Source: Acinetobacter gerneri DSM 14967 = CIP 107464 = MTCC 9824 (lineage in GTDB: Bacteria > Pseudomonadota > Gammaproteobacteria > Pseudomonadales > Moraxellaceae). From it: a DNA stretch of 36,983 nt. Below, piece by piece: positions 1 through 7,709 of the stretch (its first letter is position 1; the number at the start of each line of letters is the position of its first letter). Location of the stretch: NCBI RefSeq assembly GCF_000368565.1, contig NZ_KB849553.1:24898-61880 (forward strand), given 5' to 3'. A program made the translations under genes and the position numbers. Below the pieces are notes generated by a model. The model did no database searches and was not told the DNA's origin. It was given only the letters and a program-made list of their open reading frames with translations.

Positions 1-345
1 AATCCCTGACAAGAAATATAGGGAGAGTTTTCAATCTCATAACTCTCTTCAGGGTTACATAAGATCATAAGTTGCGTAAGTTATGTAACTTTATATTCAT
101 AACAGATCAGTCCTTGGCTGTCTTCTGGTCAGAGAAATCTTTAATTCTTAACAATGCACTTCCATATATGGACATATATGGACAAATCCCTGACAAAAAC
201 GACAGGAAGTAGTTTCCCATCCCATAAATCTCTTGGAGGTTATATAAATTAAGGTTAAGTAAGTTAAGTAAGTTAAGTAAGTTAAGTAAGTTAAGTAAGT
301 TAAGTAAGTCTATAGCTTTATGTTCATTACAGATCAATCCCTGGC
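1..345. repeat. Diverged tandem duplication, non-coding
   Basis: Two imperfect direct copies, roughly 2-118 and 185-345, each open with AATCCCTGACAA and close with a version of CAGATCAATCCCTGGC preceded by TTATRTTCAT. Between these each copy carries a TAAGTTA-rich stretch (about 72-92 in the first, 255-308 in the second). The reading frames here are by-products of the repeats. The TAAGTT/AACTTA words also occur, in the opposite sense, just upstream of parA at 2252-2276, so a partition or operator role is possible but is inference. Confidence 0.5.
255..308. repeat. 9-bp tandem repeat, six copies
   Basis: TTAAGTAAG is repeated head to tail, starting at 255, 264, 273, 282, 291 and 300, with no mismatch. 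It lies in the second copy of the larger diverged duplication. Short tandem arrays of this kind on plasmids are often centromere or initiator-binding sites; here no gene next to it decides between those, and slipped-strand expansion of a non-functional sequence is equally possible. Confidence 0.75.
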
Positions 346-424
346 GGTTTATGTAATAGCTCCAGTTAAAACGGACACTTCTCAATTAAGACCTAGTCAT
401 AGCACTAGAGTTAAGAAGTGTTCT

Positions 425-770
425 ATGGAACGTATTGAAGTTATTAAATCAGTTCAGTGTCGTCAGCGTTTTTCAGCTCACGAAAAAGCCCAATTTATTG
501 CTATGACCATGCAACCAGGCTCATCTGTTTCTTCTCTTATCAGACTGTATGGCATTTCGCCAAATTTATTATGTAGGATGCTGGAGTAACTGCCGTGAAA
601 ACCAATGCGTAGGTCTTCAGTGTGATTGACTATAATGCGCTGTTAAAAATATCAAACAGCTTCAGTAAAGGTTTGGATGAAAAAGCGTAGAAGTTCTTAG
701 GAATTGCTCAGGCAAAAAATACATATCGCACATGCCATGCTCTTTATTTGAAAGCATCCAAGAATCAAAA
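425..770 (+). pseudogene. IS3-family (IS2-like) orfA relic
   Basis: The frame opening at 425 encodes an N-terminal transposase-helix segment, with the recognisable words RQRFSAHEKAQ, MTMQPGSSVS and YGISPNLL, typical of IS2/IS66-type OrfA helix-turn-helix proteins. The frame stops at 589. Past a small deletion or frameshift the words GVTAVKTN (about 583-610) and KKYISHMP (about 715-738) continue the same protein type in other frames, so this is one orfA broken by several lesions. No matching orfB is readable from 770 to 931, and I see nothing else in that stretch. Non-functional. Confidence 0.6.
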
Positions 771-931
771 TAGCTCATCATTTGAAGTCTATGATCTGTG
801 GCAGTGAAGCTTAGGTCTGCTCCTCACTTCAAATATTACAGTCTGCAAATTTAGCGTTATTCATTACTAGGACAGACTAAATTTTTCCTATAGGTTGGTA
901 GTGTTCAAAATAAGAATTTTTATCATTCAGG

Positions 932-1879
932 TTACGATAACTTTTCTGATTTATATTTTTCTTTATAGCCCACTTTTAACAAGTCAGAATAATACTTTTT
1001 TACCTTTTGAGGGTCGAGAAGTTCAAGTGAAATCCTTTCTTTAAACGCTTCGATTTCCTCGCCTACATTGGCATATTTTCCCCCGAATTCGGGATATTTG
1101 ATAAGGTCACACAATTTTTGAGCGAAAAATATAGATTGTTTTGGTGTCAGCTGATATGTCTGTTCCAGTACCTTATCATTAACAATTAAGGAAGCTTTTT
1201 GATTAAAAGAAAATTCGATATGTGTAATTGTTCTTCCTTCTTTTTTCTGCTCGTAACTAACGTCAATATCAGTAAGTTTATTAATTTGATCTATGGCAAC
1301 CGTCAATACACGCTTTTTGAAATCTCCCATGGTTTTATATTCATTTTCAAGTAGACCTAACTTATCACGCAATTCAACCATACTAATATATAGCTTGCCT
1401 TTGCTACGCCATCTAATCAAAAGTTCATACAGCCGTATAGCGTATACACTAGATAATTGAGAAATTTGCTTTAACTCATAACGAGTAAACTTTTCTTCAA
1501 GTTTTACAAAAAGCTGTAAAATATCAGGAGCAAAAATTAATTGAGCGCATGCCGCTTCTTTAACATAGCCAACTTTTGATACCCAACGGCTTTTATAAAC
1601 CGCAGGCTTACCTGTAACAGGATCTATGGCCTTATAGGTGAGTCTACGTTCAAATAAGTTATCACACGCTCCCTGAAGAGCTTCGTAGGCAGCTTGGCGA
1701 CCTAAATTAAAGTGCTTCATATATTCAGATGCGTGTATTGTTAGCAATGTATCCGATGTAAGCTCTTTTTCAATTTCCCGGGCTGCAATAATTGCAACTA
1801 AAATTAAGCGTTGTTCTGACAGAGTCAACGCATAAGATGCTTCAATCAAGTTATTATCTTTATAAATTACATTTGCCAT
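932..1879 (-). CDS. Rep_3 family replication initiator (replicon 1)
   Basis: 315-residue plasmid initiator of the Rep_3 superfamily, which binds iterons in the origin and opens it for host DnaA/DnaB. The N-terminal signature KDNNLIEASYALTLSEQRLI is the usual start of Acinetobacter Rep_3 proteins, followed by two winged-helix domains; YAIRLYELLIRWRSKGK lies in the first-to-second domain linker region, and YEQKKEGRTITHIEFSF closes the second. An in-frame start 14 codons further upstream (1921) exists, but family members begin at MANVIYK-like sequence, so 1879 is preferred. It is transcribed away from the iterons at 1955-2080, so initiator autoregulation from that region is expected from family knowledge. 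A second Rep_3 gene of only moderate similarity lies at 34300. Confidence 0.93.
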   Translation of the reverse strand: MANVIYKDNNLIEASYALTLSEQRLILVAIIAAREIEKELTSDTLLTIHASEYMKHFNLGRQAAYEALQGACDNLFERRLTYKAIDPVTGKPAVYKSRWVSKVGYVKEAACAQLIFAPDILQLFVKLEEKFTRYELKQISQLSSVYAIRLYELLIRWRSKGKLYISMVELRDKLGLLENEYKTMGDFKKRVLTVAIDQINKLTDIDVSYEQKKEGRTITHIEFSFNQKASLIVNDKVLEQTYQLTPKQSIFFAQKLCDLIKYPEFGGKYANVGEEIEAFKERISLELLDPQKVKKYYSDLLKVGYKEKYKSEKLS

Positions 1880-1954
1880 GTTGTGGTCAGAGAAACAAAT
1901 ACTATTAGTTGACATTAACACTTAATGTCAACTAATGAAAGATCTATTTATATC

Positions 1955-2080
1955 AGGAAAACGTCCATTTATGTTAGGAAAACGTCCATTTAGATCAAGG
2001 AAAACGTCCACCTATTGTCAGGAAAACGTCCATTTAGATCAAGGAAAATGTCCACTTATTGTCAGGAAAATGTCCATTTA
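1955..2080 (+). repeat. Six 22-bp iterons of replicon 1
   Basis: The core AGGAAAACGTCCATTTA recurs starting at 1955, 1976, 1998, 2020, 2042 and 2064: steps of 21, 22, 22, 22 and 22 bp, i.e. about two helical turns each. The last two copies carry ATGTCC instead of ACGTCC. Position directly upstream of the divergently read rep gene and next to a DnaA box identifies them as the initiator-binding array. Confidence 0.92.
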
Positions 2081-2181
2081 AATCCTCTCAAAGATATACA
2101 CTACAAGGGATACAAGAAACCTATAAAATATAAATTTAAAAATATATATAAAATTAAAAAAGGAGCATTATTTGTGGATAA
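2081..2181 (+). other. AT-rich origin segment with DnaA box
   Basis: Immediately after the iterons comes a very AT-rich stretch (about 2100-2170) and then TGTGGATAA at 2173-2181, the exact complement of the consensus DnaA box TTATCCACA. Iterons, AT-rich region and DnaA box in this order match a Rep_3-type oriV. The short open frame covering this stretch is not considered a gene. Confidence 0.8.
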
Positions 2182-2273
2182 CTTTATTTTTAACTTTCTT
2201 TTTCACAATAGTTGATTTAGGAGATAAAAACTTATACATTATTTTCAACATAATTACGTAACTTACATAACTT

Positions 2274-2912
2274 ATGATTATTTTAGTAGGTGGTGAAAAA
2301 GGCGGAGCTGGTAAGAGCTGCCTTGCACAAAACTTAGCTGTTTATTTACAAACCAAGAATAGAGATGTTCTACTTCTAGATGCAGATCCTCAAGGTACAA
2401 CAACTGACTGGATTAAAGAACGTGATGAGAATGAGGATTTGAAAAATATCCCATCTGTACAAGCTTCAGGCAATATTCGTCAAGTTTTAAAAGATTTATC
2501 AAAAAGATATGAAGATATTATCATTGATGCTGGTGGGCAAGATTCAGAAGCATTGCGCTCTGCTATGACTATAGCAACACATATGCTATTGCCTTTTAGA
2601 CCTAAACGTAGAGATCTAAAGACTTTGGATCATATGGAACAAGTATTAAAACTGGCACGAGCAGTGAATCCAGATTTGAATGCCAGAGCAATCATTACAC
2701 AATGCCCAACATTACCGTCACAAGTACAGCGAATTTTAGATGCTAAAGAAGCCTGTGTATCGTTTGGAATAAAAGCCTTAGACCAAATCACGACAAACCG
2801 AAATGTTTATGATGATGCAGATGAAAATGGCTTATCTGTTTTTGAAGTAACAAGTGATCCAAAGGCAAAAGCAGAGATTGAAGGGATAGCTCAAGAGTTT
2901 TTAGGAGTGTAA
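2274..2912 (+). CDS. parA: ParA-family partition ATPase
   Basis: 212-residue ParA/MinD-type P-loop ATPase of the small (type Ib) class, which lacks an N-terminal DNA-binding domain. The deviant Walker A motif GGEKGGAGKS spans residues 6-15 with signature lysine K9 and catalytic lysine K14; the Walker A' motif LLLDADPQG follows at about 34-42. It acts on the nucleoid surface to segregate plasmid copies together with the small protein encoded 3 bp downstream. No convincing Shine-Dalgarno sequence precedes the ATG. Instead the words GTAACTTACATAACTTATG run right up to the start codon, suggesting that translation and operator binding share this sequence (inference). Its start lies only about 90 bp from the DnaA box of replicon 1. 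Confidence 0.92.
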   Translation: MIILVGGEKGGAGKSCLAQNLAVYLQTKNRDVLLLDADPQGTTTDWIKERDENEDLKNIPSVQASGNIRQVLKDLSKRYEDIIIDAGGQDSEALRSAMTIATHMLLPFRPKRRDLKTLDHMEQVLKLARAVNPDLNARAIITQCPTLPSQVQRILDAKEACVSFGIKALDQITTNRNVYDDADENGLSVFEVTSDPKAKAEIEGIAQEFLGV

Positions 2913-2914
2913 TT

Positions 2915-3214
2915 ATGGCAGGTCTTAGCGGTTTAAAAAAGAAAACTGACGATCTTTCGGATCAAGATAAACTGGTTGAAAACTTTATATCTGGAGCTGA
3001 TAAAAGAGTTAAGGACCTAGAAGTTTCACAAAAGAAATTCGTTCGTTGTACCTTTTCTTTAAATCAAGAATTAAGTGAGTTAATCGATGAGTTAATTATC
3101 AAAAGTAATAATGCTCGTGTTAACAGATCTAGTATTGTAAGAATAGCTTTAGAATCACTGGCAGAGCAGAATTTAGAAGATTTTAAGCAACTAGTTGATA
3201 AAAGTTTTAAATAA
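2915..3214 (+). CDS. Small ribbon-helix-helix partition partner (ParB/ParG-like)
   Basis: 99-residue protein starting two bases after the parA stop codon, so the two are co-translated. The N-terminal 35 residues are charged and probably disordered. Residues about 40-86 (KKFVRCTFSLNQELSELIDE and then NRSSIVRIALESL) have the beta strand-helix-helix pattern of ribbon-helix-helix DNA-binding proteins. This is the size and arrangement of centromere-binding proteins paired with type Ib ParA proteins (ParG, omega). It would bind a short-repeat centromere and repress the parA promoter; the tandem repeats 40 bp downstream are the obvious candidate site. The partner role rests on gene order and fold pattern rather than on close recognition. 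Confidence 0.8.
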   Translation: MAGLSGLKKKTDDLSDQDKLVENFISGADKRVKDLEVSQKKFVRCTFSLNQELSELIDELIIKSNNARVNRSSIVRIALESLAEQNLEDFKQLVDKSFK

Positions 3215-3256
3215 AATGAGAAGGGAACAGGTTATTTAATCTATAAGATTAAATAA

Positions 3257-3320
3257 CATAACTTCATAACTTCATAACTTCATAACTTCATAACTTCATA
3301 ACTTCATAACTTCATAATAT
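3257..3320. repeat. 8-bp tandem repeat, candidate partition centromere
   Basis: Seven perfect head-to-tail copies of CATAACTT (3257-3312) followed by a degenerate eighth, CATAATAT. The array begins 43 bp after the stop codon of the parB-like gene. Related words (CATAACTT at 2267-2274) overlap the parA start. Arrays of 7-8 bp repeats bound by ribbon-helix-helix proteins are the known centromere type of ParG/omega systems, so parS is the best reading. Confidence 0.7.
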
Positions 3321-3426
3321 ATTAAAATTTAATTTTTAGATTTATGCCACTGTTAATTCATGGGCTACCACAACGTATGTTCTTCGTTTTCGCAAGAGAT
3401 GCGATGGATGTCTGGTGATTTGTAGT

Positions 3427-3540
3427 GGCTTTGTTGCACAAAGATTTCATAACTACATGATTTTAAGAGTTTTGACTATTTTTTTGATCTAAAATTAAAT
3501 TTATTTAAATCAGATGCTTACATATTTATGCAACAAAGCC
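3427..3540. mobile_element. 114-bp MITE with IS5-family (IS903-group) ends and 9-bp target duplication
   Basis: The element starts GGCTTTGTTGCACAAAG and its other end, read inward, is GGCTTTGTTGCATAAAT. These match the two ends of the IS5-family element at 17635-18673 (CACAAAG and CATAAAC versions). It is flanked by a perfect 9-bp repeat ATTTGTAGT (3418-3426 and 3541-3549), the target-site length of the IS903 group. The 80-bp interior is AT-rich and non-coding. It is therefore a non-autonomous element probably moved in trans by an IS17/ISAba13-like transposase. Confidence 0.88.
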
Positions 3541-3557
3541 ATTTGTAGTCATAAATT

Positions 3558-3589
3558 TTAGTTCCCACTTGTTTTTAAGTGGGGACTAA
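3558..3589. terminator. Strong hairpin beside the MITE
   Basis: Arms TTAGTTCCCACTT (3558-3570) and AAGTGGGGACTAA (3577-3589) pair at 12 of 13 positions around a six-base loop. There is no strong T-tract on either strand. It lies between the partition region and the minus-strand gene at 3701, so it may end transcripts from either side. From 3590 to 3700 I see nothing else I can name. Confidence 0.45.
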
Positions 3590-3700
3590 ATTAAGGCTTA
3601 TAGGATGAATTCATAAGGTGTGTTCAGCGGACACTTACAAAAGAAATAACGAAAAAATAGTTAAATTAACTTTTCAGAATTAATTTGACTATTTTTAATT

Positions 3701-4036
3701 TTAATTGCTATTGAATAATATTCGATTTAAATACAATTTTTTAGTGATTAAGTCCAACTCAGATATTTCTTTTTTCAAATCACATTTAAAAGTAATAATT
3801 TTTTTCCCGTGGTCTACGGTGTAGCTAAAAATTAAACCATTATGTACTTTATAGTATTTATTACCGATATACTTGTATCCAAAAAAATGAAATGAAAGAA
3901 GAGAGTCACAAAATATTTCTAACATCTTAGAATTATTTATATTAATAAAAGAGACAGTAAAGCTATCCGATGAATTGTGAACCAATTTATCAAGAATATT
4001 AAGAAGAAATGTATTGTATAGTTGCGAAGATTTCAC
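3701..4036 (-). CDS. Hypothetical protein, 111 residues
   Basis: I do not recognise this protein. It starts with GTG at 4036, preceded by AAGG eight bases upstream, and encodes an AT-rich, lysine- and isoleucine-rich soluble protein with alternating hydrophobic strands (for example FTVSFININ and GLIFSYTVDHGKKIITFKC) that suggest a small alpha/beta fold. It has no signal peptide or clear transmembrane helix. It lies downstream of the relaxase gene on the same strand, separated by 217 bp that contain an inverted repeat GTTATAAAA/TTTTATAAC (4153-4161, 4177-4185). Codon use resembles the plasmid backbone, so it is likely a real accessory gene, but function cannot be inferred. Confidence 0.5.
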   Translation of the reverse strand: MKSSQLYNTFLLNILDKLVHNSSDSFTVSFININNSKMLEIFCDSLLSFHFFGYKYIGNKYYKVHNGLIFSYTVDHGKKIITFKCDLKKEISELDLITKKLYLNRILFNSN

Positions 4037-4253
4037 TATTTAACCTTATTTAGAGCACACGAAAAACACGTAAAAAACGAGTTATCCTTTCATGTCTTTA
4101 AATAAGAGTGACTTTCTCCCGCTAGCCTTAATTCTAGCTAACCAACTAGTCTGTTATAAAACTAGGGGGCTATTGATTTTATAACTCAATAAAGATGAAA
4201 AATCTAGTTTTTTTAGAAAATTATTCATTCTTCCTACATTCTATTTAAGAATA

Positions 4254-7103
4254 TTAGAAACCAAAATCATAGCTATCAGTGGTACGGTTTAGGCTCTTAG
4301 AGTTTTCGTCTAATGTTATATTATCGATAGGGAGGGGGTGATCTTCTTTAGTTGGTGATGTTGGAGGGGAATTATGAATAACAGTCTTGTGCTCATTTAT
4401 TTGGTGCACAATATTGTGATCTATCTTGTCGTTCGCTGAGCTTTCAACTTGACGATCTATTACTAATGGGTGGTCAAATTCGATTCTTATATTTGTTGCA
4501 CGTGCAATTTCTTGCACCTGTCTTTTAAAGTCATCTGTACCAGAGACCAATACAACCCCAAATTTATCTCTAGCTAATAATAAGGCATCGTGAATATGGT
4601 CAAGCTGTTGGCTGACTACTGTAATATCTAAAGTTTTTTTGCTTTCAAAAAAAGCGACTTTCTCTTGATCGATATAAAATGTTTCTCCAAATCTGTATTC
4701 GATACGATATTTTTTAATAGGGGAAGCTGACTGTAAAATTTGATCAGAATCTTTCAATGTTTCTTTTGGCCTCGTGAAGATATTATTCCGCTCTAATTCC
4801 TGTTGTTTTTGTAGCTTAGCTTTTCTACTGTATTCGTAAAACTCAAACATCTGTAAGTAATCTAGTTCAGATAAAGATTCTGTCTGTTGATAGGATTTGT
4901 TCACTTTATTTTTAGGTATAAGTGTTAGGTCTTTCAAATGTTGCGAAGCATCGTTGGTTATAACAAGGGTATGGCATTTTTCGTTGATCATAGGCTGATG
5001 TTGTAAAGAAAAATATAATTGCCAGGTTTGCTCGATGTCATTTGAGTTGAAATATTTTTTATTTAATTTTGAAGCTTGTGTATAGATCAGGTTATGCAGC
5101 CTTTCTATCAAGATACTCTGATCGTCTTGATTAAGCTGAGGCAATTGATGCTTTTGAATACATGTTGCTAAAATAGATGTGAGCTGGCTCAGTTTGATGC
5201 CACAACAGTTCAGAAGTAAACCAGTTTTGATCAGTGCTGTGCTTTTGCATTCGCCTGTTGTTTTAAAATGTTGATAGAGTTGCTTGAAGGCAATTTGGAG
5301 TTGCTCTAATGATAATTCTGAGAGAGCAGGCAGAGTTCTACTTTTGTTTGTATCTTGAATTTCATTGGATTTATGTTTGGACAGCATCTTAAATAAGTTT
5401 TTAAAATCTGATGATCCTCGAACTGATACTTCATGCTCGGGATGTAAATTCTTTAAACATTGCTGTAATCGGGTGATTGAATAATTACTAAAGACCAGAA
5501 TCCCATATCTATTCTGAATGCCAATGGGCTCTTTAGGATCATTCGAATCAAACAAAATTTTGGCAGTCTTGATTTCTGGGTTTTCTTGATAAATAAAATT
5601 TTTAGACTGACGTTGATCGAATAGAAATTGTTGTTGTATCAATAGAGGATTTGTGGGTGAGACAAATCTTAAAAAATCAGCATAAGAGGTAATTTGGGTT
5701 GAATCAAAGTTTCTAGACAAAAAATTTTGATCAAATAGCTTTTCAGAGGTCTGTTGGCTTAAATTTTGATTTTGGGAAAGAAATACTTTTCTAATTTCAG
5801 CTCTGGTGGTCAGTTGATCTGTATGATGTTGATAATGCAATAGAGTATAAATCGTATCAGAAGCCTGTTCTGGAAATTTTTTCTGAAGTTGTTTTAAAAA
5901 AGAAGATTTATTGTTTTTATAAATTTCATTCTCGAAATTGATATCCCGGTACTTTGATCGACGATTCTGACTATAAACATCTTTAGTTGATTTCATCTTG
6001 AGATAAGCGTCATGAAGCTCCTTAACCAAAAAGTCTTCATTCTGGAATAAATGATAAGCAGAGATCTTTGAGGATTCATGTGGAGTGTGCTGAGCTGTCG
6101 TATTCAATTTGGGCTGATAGATTTTGATCTGATCAGCGTGATGAGGTGTAAACTCCCCCCAACGCTTTTCCAAGCTCTTTAAAGTGACTTGTTTATTGCA
6201 AAATAAAGAAGCCTTAAACGTCAGAGACTGTTGATCATCAGTTTTTATTTTAAAAATACTACCATTACGTTTTCGCTCATACAAAATTCCTAAACCTGCT
6301 AATTGTTGATGCCAGTCCTGCCAACTATTTGCATCTTTTAGGATAGGCTGAATGGTTTTTTCAAGGTCATCTTGATAGTTGCCTGCAGTCGCAATGTCAT
6401 TGCGCAACTGACTCTTTTGTTGATGTCGATGTTCTTGATCACGAATCTTTGCACTGATTTTAAATGCATCAGGATTTGATATGTGGTTGATGTTTTTTTC
6501 ACATTGGCCAGTTTCATGATTATAGATAAACAGAGGATTTGGCTCAGGTTCCCAGCCTTGTTTTGCTTCAATTTCAGCAGTGGCTCTATGCACTGCATTC
6601 AAAATCCAACCATCAGCTAGATCCACCGCTTGATGTTCATTATGATTATTCCTTCGGTAGGGATGGATTCGATTAATGATCAAATGAAAATGCACATTGT
6701 CTGTATCAATGTGCAATGCATACTGCATTTGTAAGTCATCTGCTTTGAGATGTTTACTTAAAATATCGATTTGCTCTTCTAATTGTTGAATCGTGGGTAC
6801 TTCAAATTTTTTAAAACTTGTAACCAGATGAACGATTGGGTCAGTCACTCTAGAATTGAGACTGGCAGTTTGTGACATTTCAATTTTTTGATATGCAATA
6901 TCATCATCTAAAAAGTTTCTTGAATTTGAATAGACACATTTTTCAGAAATGAGCTCATGACTAAAGCTAGCATGCAACTGAGTAATATAGTCACTGAGGT
7001 AGTCGATACGCGTTTGATTTGGATTATGTATGTAGTCTGATAAACCGTTGATACGATTTTCAACAGAAGTGCCTAATACATTTGGAATGATCTTAGTAAT
7101 CAT
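4254..7103 (-). CDS. MOBP-type relaxase with LPD7-like C-terminal region
   Basis: 949-residue conjugative relaxase that nicks oriT and stays attached to the transferred strand. The N-terminal relaxase domain resembles RP4 TraI: motif I GLSDYIHN with candidate nucleophile Tyr24, motif II HLVTSFKKFEVPT (about residues 92-104), and the histidine triad motif III LHIDTDNVHFHLIINR with His131, His138 and His140. From about residue 230 to 740 is a long helical, low-similarity region. Two segments with the words FSNYSITRLQQCL and ALLLARDKFGVVLVSGTDDFK resemble the LPD7 domain found in relaxase C-termini; the second is the more convincing. The start codon overlaps the stop of the upstream TraJ/MobC-like gene in ATGA, showing translational coupling. 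No coupling protein or mating-pair genes are visible, so the plasmid is mobilisable rather than self-transmissible on present evidence. Confidence 0.92.
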   Translation of the reverse strand: MITKIIPNVLGTSVENRINGLSDYIHNPNQTRIDYLSDYITQLHASFSHELISEKCVYSNSRNFLDDDIAYQKIEMSQTASLNSRVTDPIVHLVTSFKKFEVPTIQQLEEQIDILSKHLKADDLQMQYALHIDTDNVHFHLIINRIHPYRRNNHNEHQAVDLADGWILNAVHRATAEIEAKQGWEPEPNPLFIYNHETGQCEKNINHISNPDAFKISAKIRDQEHRHQQKSQLRNDIATAGNYQDDLEKTIQPILKDANSWQDWHQQLAGLGILYERKRNGSIFKIKTDDQQSLTFKASLFCNKQVTLKSLEKRWGEFTPHHADQIKIYQPKLNTTAQHTPHESSKISAYHLFQNEDFLVKELHDAYLKMKSTKDVYSQNRRSKYRDINFENEIYKNNKSSFLKQLQKKFPEQASDTIYTLLHYQHHTDQLTTRAEIRKVFLSQNQNLSQQTSEKLFDQNFLSRNFDSTQITSYADFLRFVSPTNPLLIQQQFLFDQRQSKNFIYQENPEIKTAKILFDSNDPKEPIGIQNRYGILVFSNYSITRLQQCLKNLHPEHEVSVRGSSDFKNLFKMLSKHKSNEIQDTNKSRTLPALSELSLEQLQIAFKQLYQHFKTTGECKSTALIKTGLLLNCCGIKLSQLTSILATCIQKHQLPQLNQDDQSILIERLHNLIYTQASKLNKKYFNSNDIEQTWQLYFSLQHQPMINEKCHTLVITNDASQHLKDLTLIPKNKVNKSYQQTESLSELDYLQMFEFYEYSRKAKLQKQQELERNNIFTRPKETLKDSDQILQSASPIKKYRIEYRFGETFYIDQEKVAFFESKKTLDITVVSQQLDHIHDALLLARDKFGVVLVSGTDDFKRQVQEIARATNIRIEFDHPLVIDRQVESSANDKIDHNIVHQINEHKTVIHNSPPTSPTKEDHPLPIDNITLDENSKSLNRTTDSYDFGF

Positions 7104-7423
7104 CTCTTAAGCACCTCATCATTTAGTCGACGCACAATGATTTTCAACTCATGCACGAGCTCTGTAATGTCACATAATTCTTCGGGGATCAAATCTTTAT
7201 CTTTGAGTTCAATTAATATTTTGGGGAGAACAATTGCGATCATCCGAATCGTATGAATATCACGTTGATCGATTAATTGACTGTAGTCATCACTTAAAAT
7301 TTTTTTACGTATATAGTCAGATTGATTGAGCTGTAATGCCCTAGCGGCATCATTGATATCTTGATGTTCATCTGCAGTTAAACGAACAATGATCTGCTTA
7401 TTTCTTGATGCTTTAACTTTCAT
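7100..7423 (-). CDS. Relaxosome accessory protein (TraJ/MobC-like, ribbon-helix-helix)
   Basis: 107-residue basic protein. The N-terminal segment KQIIVRLTADEHQDINDAAR and then SDYIRKKIL (to about residue 45) form the strand-helix-helix pattern of TraJ/MobC relaxosome proteins, which bind the inverted repeat next to nic and load the relaxase. The C-terminal half is leucine-rich and helical, probably for dimerisation. It is the first gene of the minus-strand mobilisation operon and overlaps the relaxase by four bases. The candidate binding site, the inverted repeat at 7483-7503, lies about 60 bp upstream of its start. Order (traK-like, oriT, traJ-like, relaxase) matches RP4, which supports the assignment. 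Confidence 0.85.
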   Translation of the reverse strand: MKVKASRNKQIIVRLTADEHQDINDAARALQLNQSDYIRKKILSDDYSQLIDQRDIHTIRMIAIVLPKILIELKDKDLIPEELCDITELVHELKIIVRRLNDEVLKR

Positions 7424-7440
7424 TTTTTTCTACTTTATAC

Positions 7441-7520
7441 AAATTGAGACCGAGCGAAGCGAGCTCGAGATTTGTGAATCTGGACGATGTGATATACATC
7501 GTCCCATCCTGTACTTTTTT
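7441..7520 (+). other. oriT: oriT with nic site
   Basis: The perfect inverted repeat GACGATGT/ACATCGTC (7483-7490 and 7496-7503, loop GATAT) sits one base upstream of CATCCTG (7505-7511) followed by T. This matches the nic consensus YATCCTG|Y of MOBP/RP4-type relaxases, predicting the nick on the + strand between 7511 and 7512. A second, imperfect repeat pairs ACAAAT near 7439-7444 with ATTTGT at 7470-7475. The region separates the relaxase operon from the divergent traK-like gene. Confidence 0.82.
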
Positions 7521-7709
7521 AGTGGTGGTCATGGTCAGTGAGTGAATTAACGACGTTAATGAAAATAATGAATGATTTATATTTTTTTTTGAGTGCAAAA
7601 TGTTACATTTTTCAGTAATTCAAAAATTAGAAATGGGTCAAGTTTTACCATTTCTGTAATAGAATATATTCAGAAAAATTGGCTTATATATTTATTCTTA
7701 GGAAAAAAC

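Noticed and set aside
107..385. Minus-strand open frame with an LNLLNL repeat
   Set aside because: The frame is a translation of the 9-bp tandem repeat; there is no ribosome site and no protein-like composition outside it.
2015..2215. Open frame through the iterons of replicon 1
   Set aside because: It translates iterons, AT-rich DNA and the DnaA box; the origin explains this stretch.
3257..3320. Short direct repeats considered as CRISPR
   Set aside because: The 8-bp units are directly adjacent with no spacers, and no cas gene is present; a centromere-like array fits better.
3605..3635. ATTCATAAGGTGTGTTC looks like part of a XerC/D site
   Set aside because: The spacer-like GGTGTG is close to GGTGTA, but the XerC arm matches only about 4-5 of 11 and no XerD arm follows.
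7413..7598. Minus-strand open frame across oriT
   Set aside because: It covers the nic site and inverted repeats and has no ribosome site; protein sequence is low-complexity.
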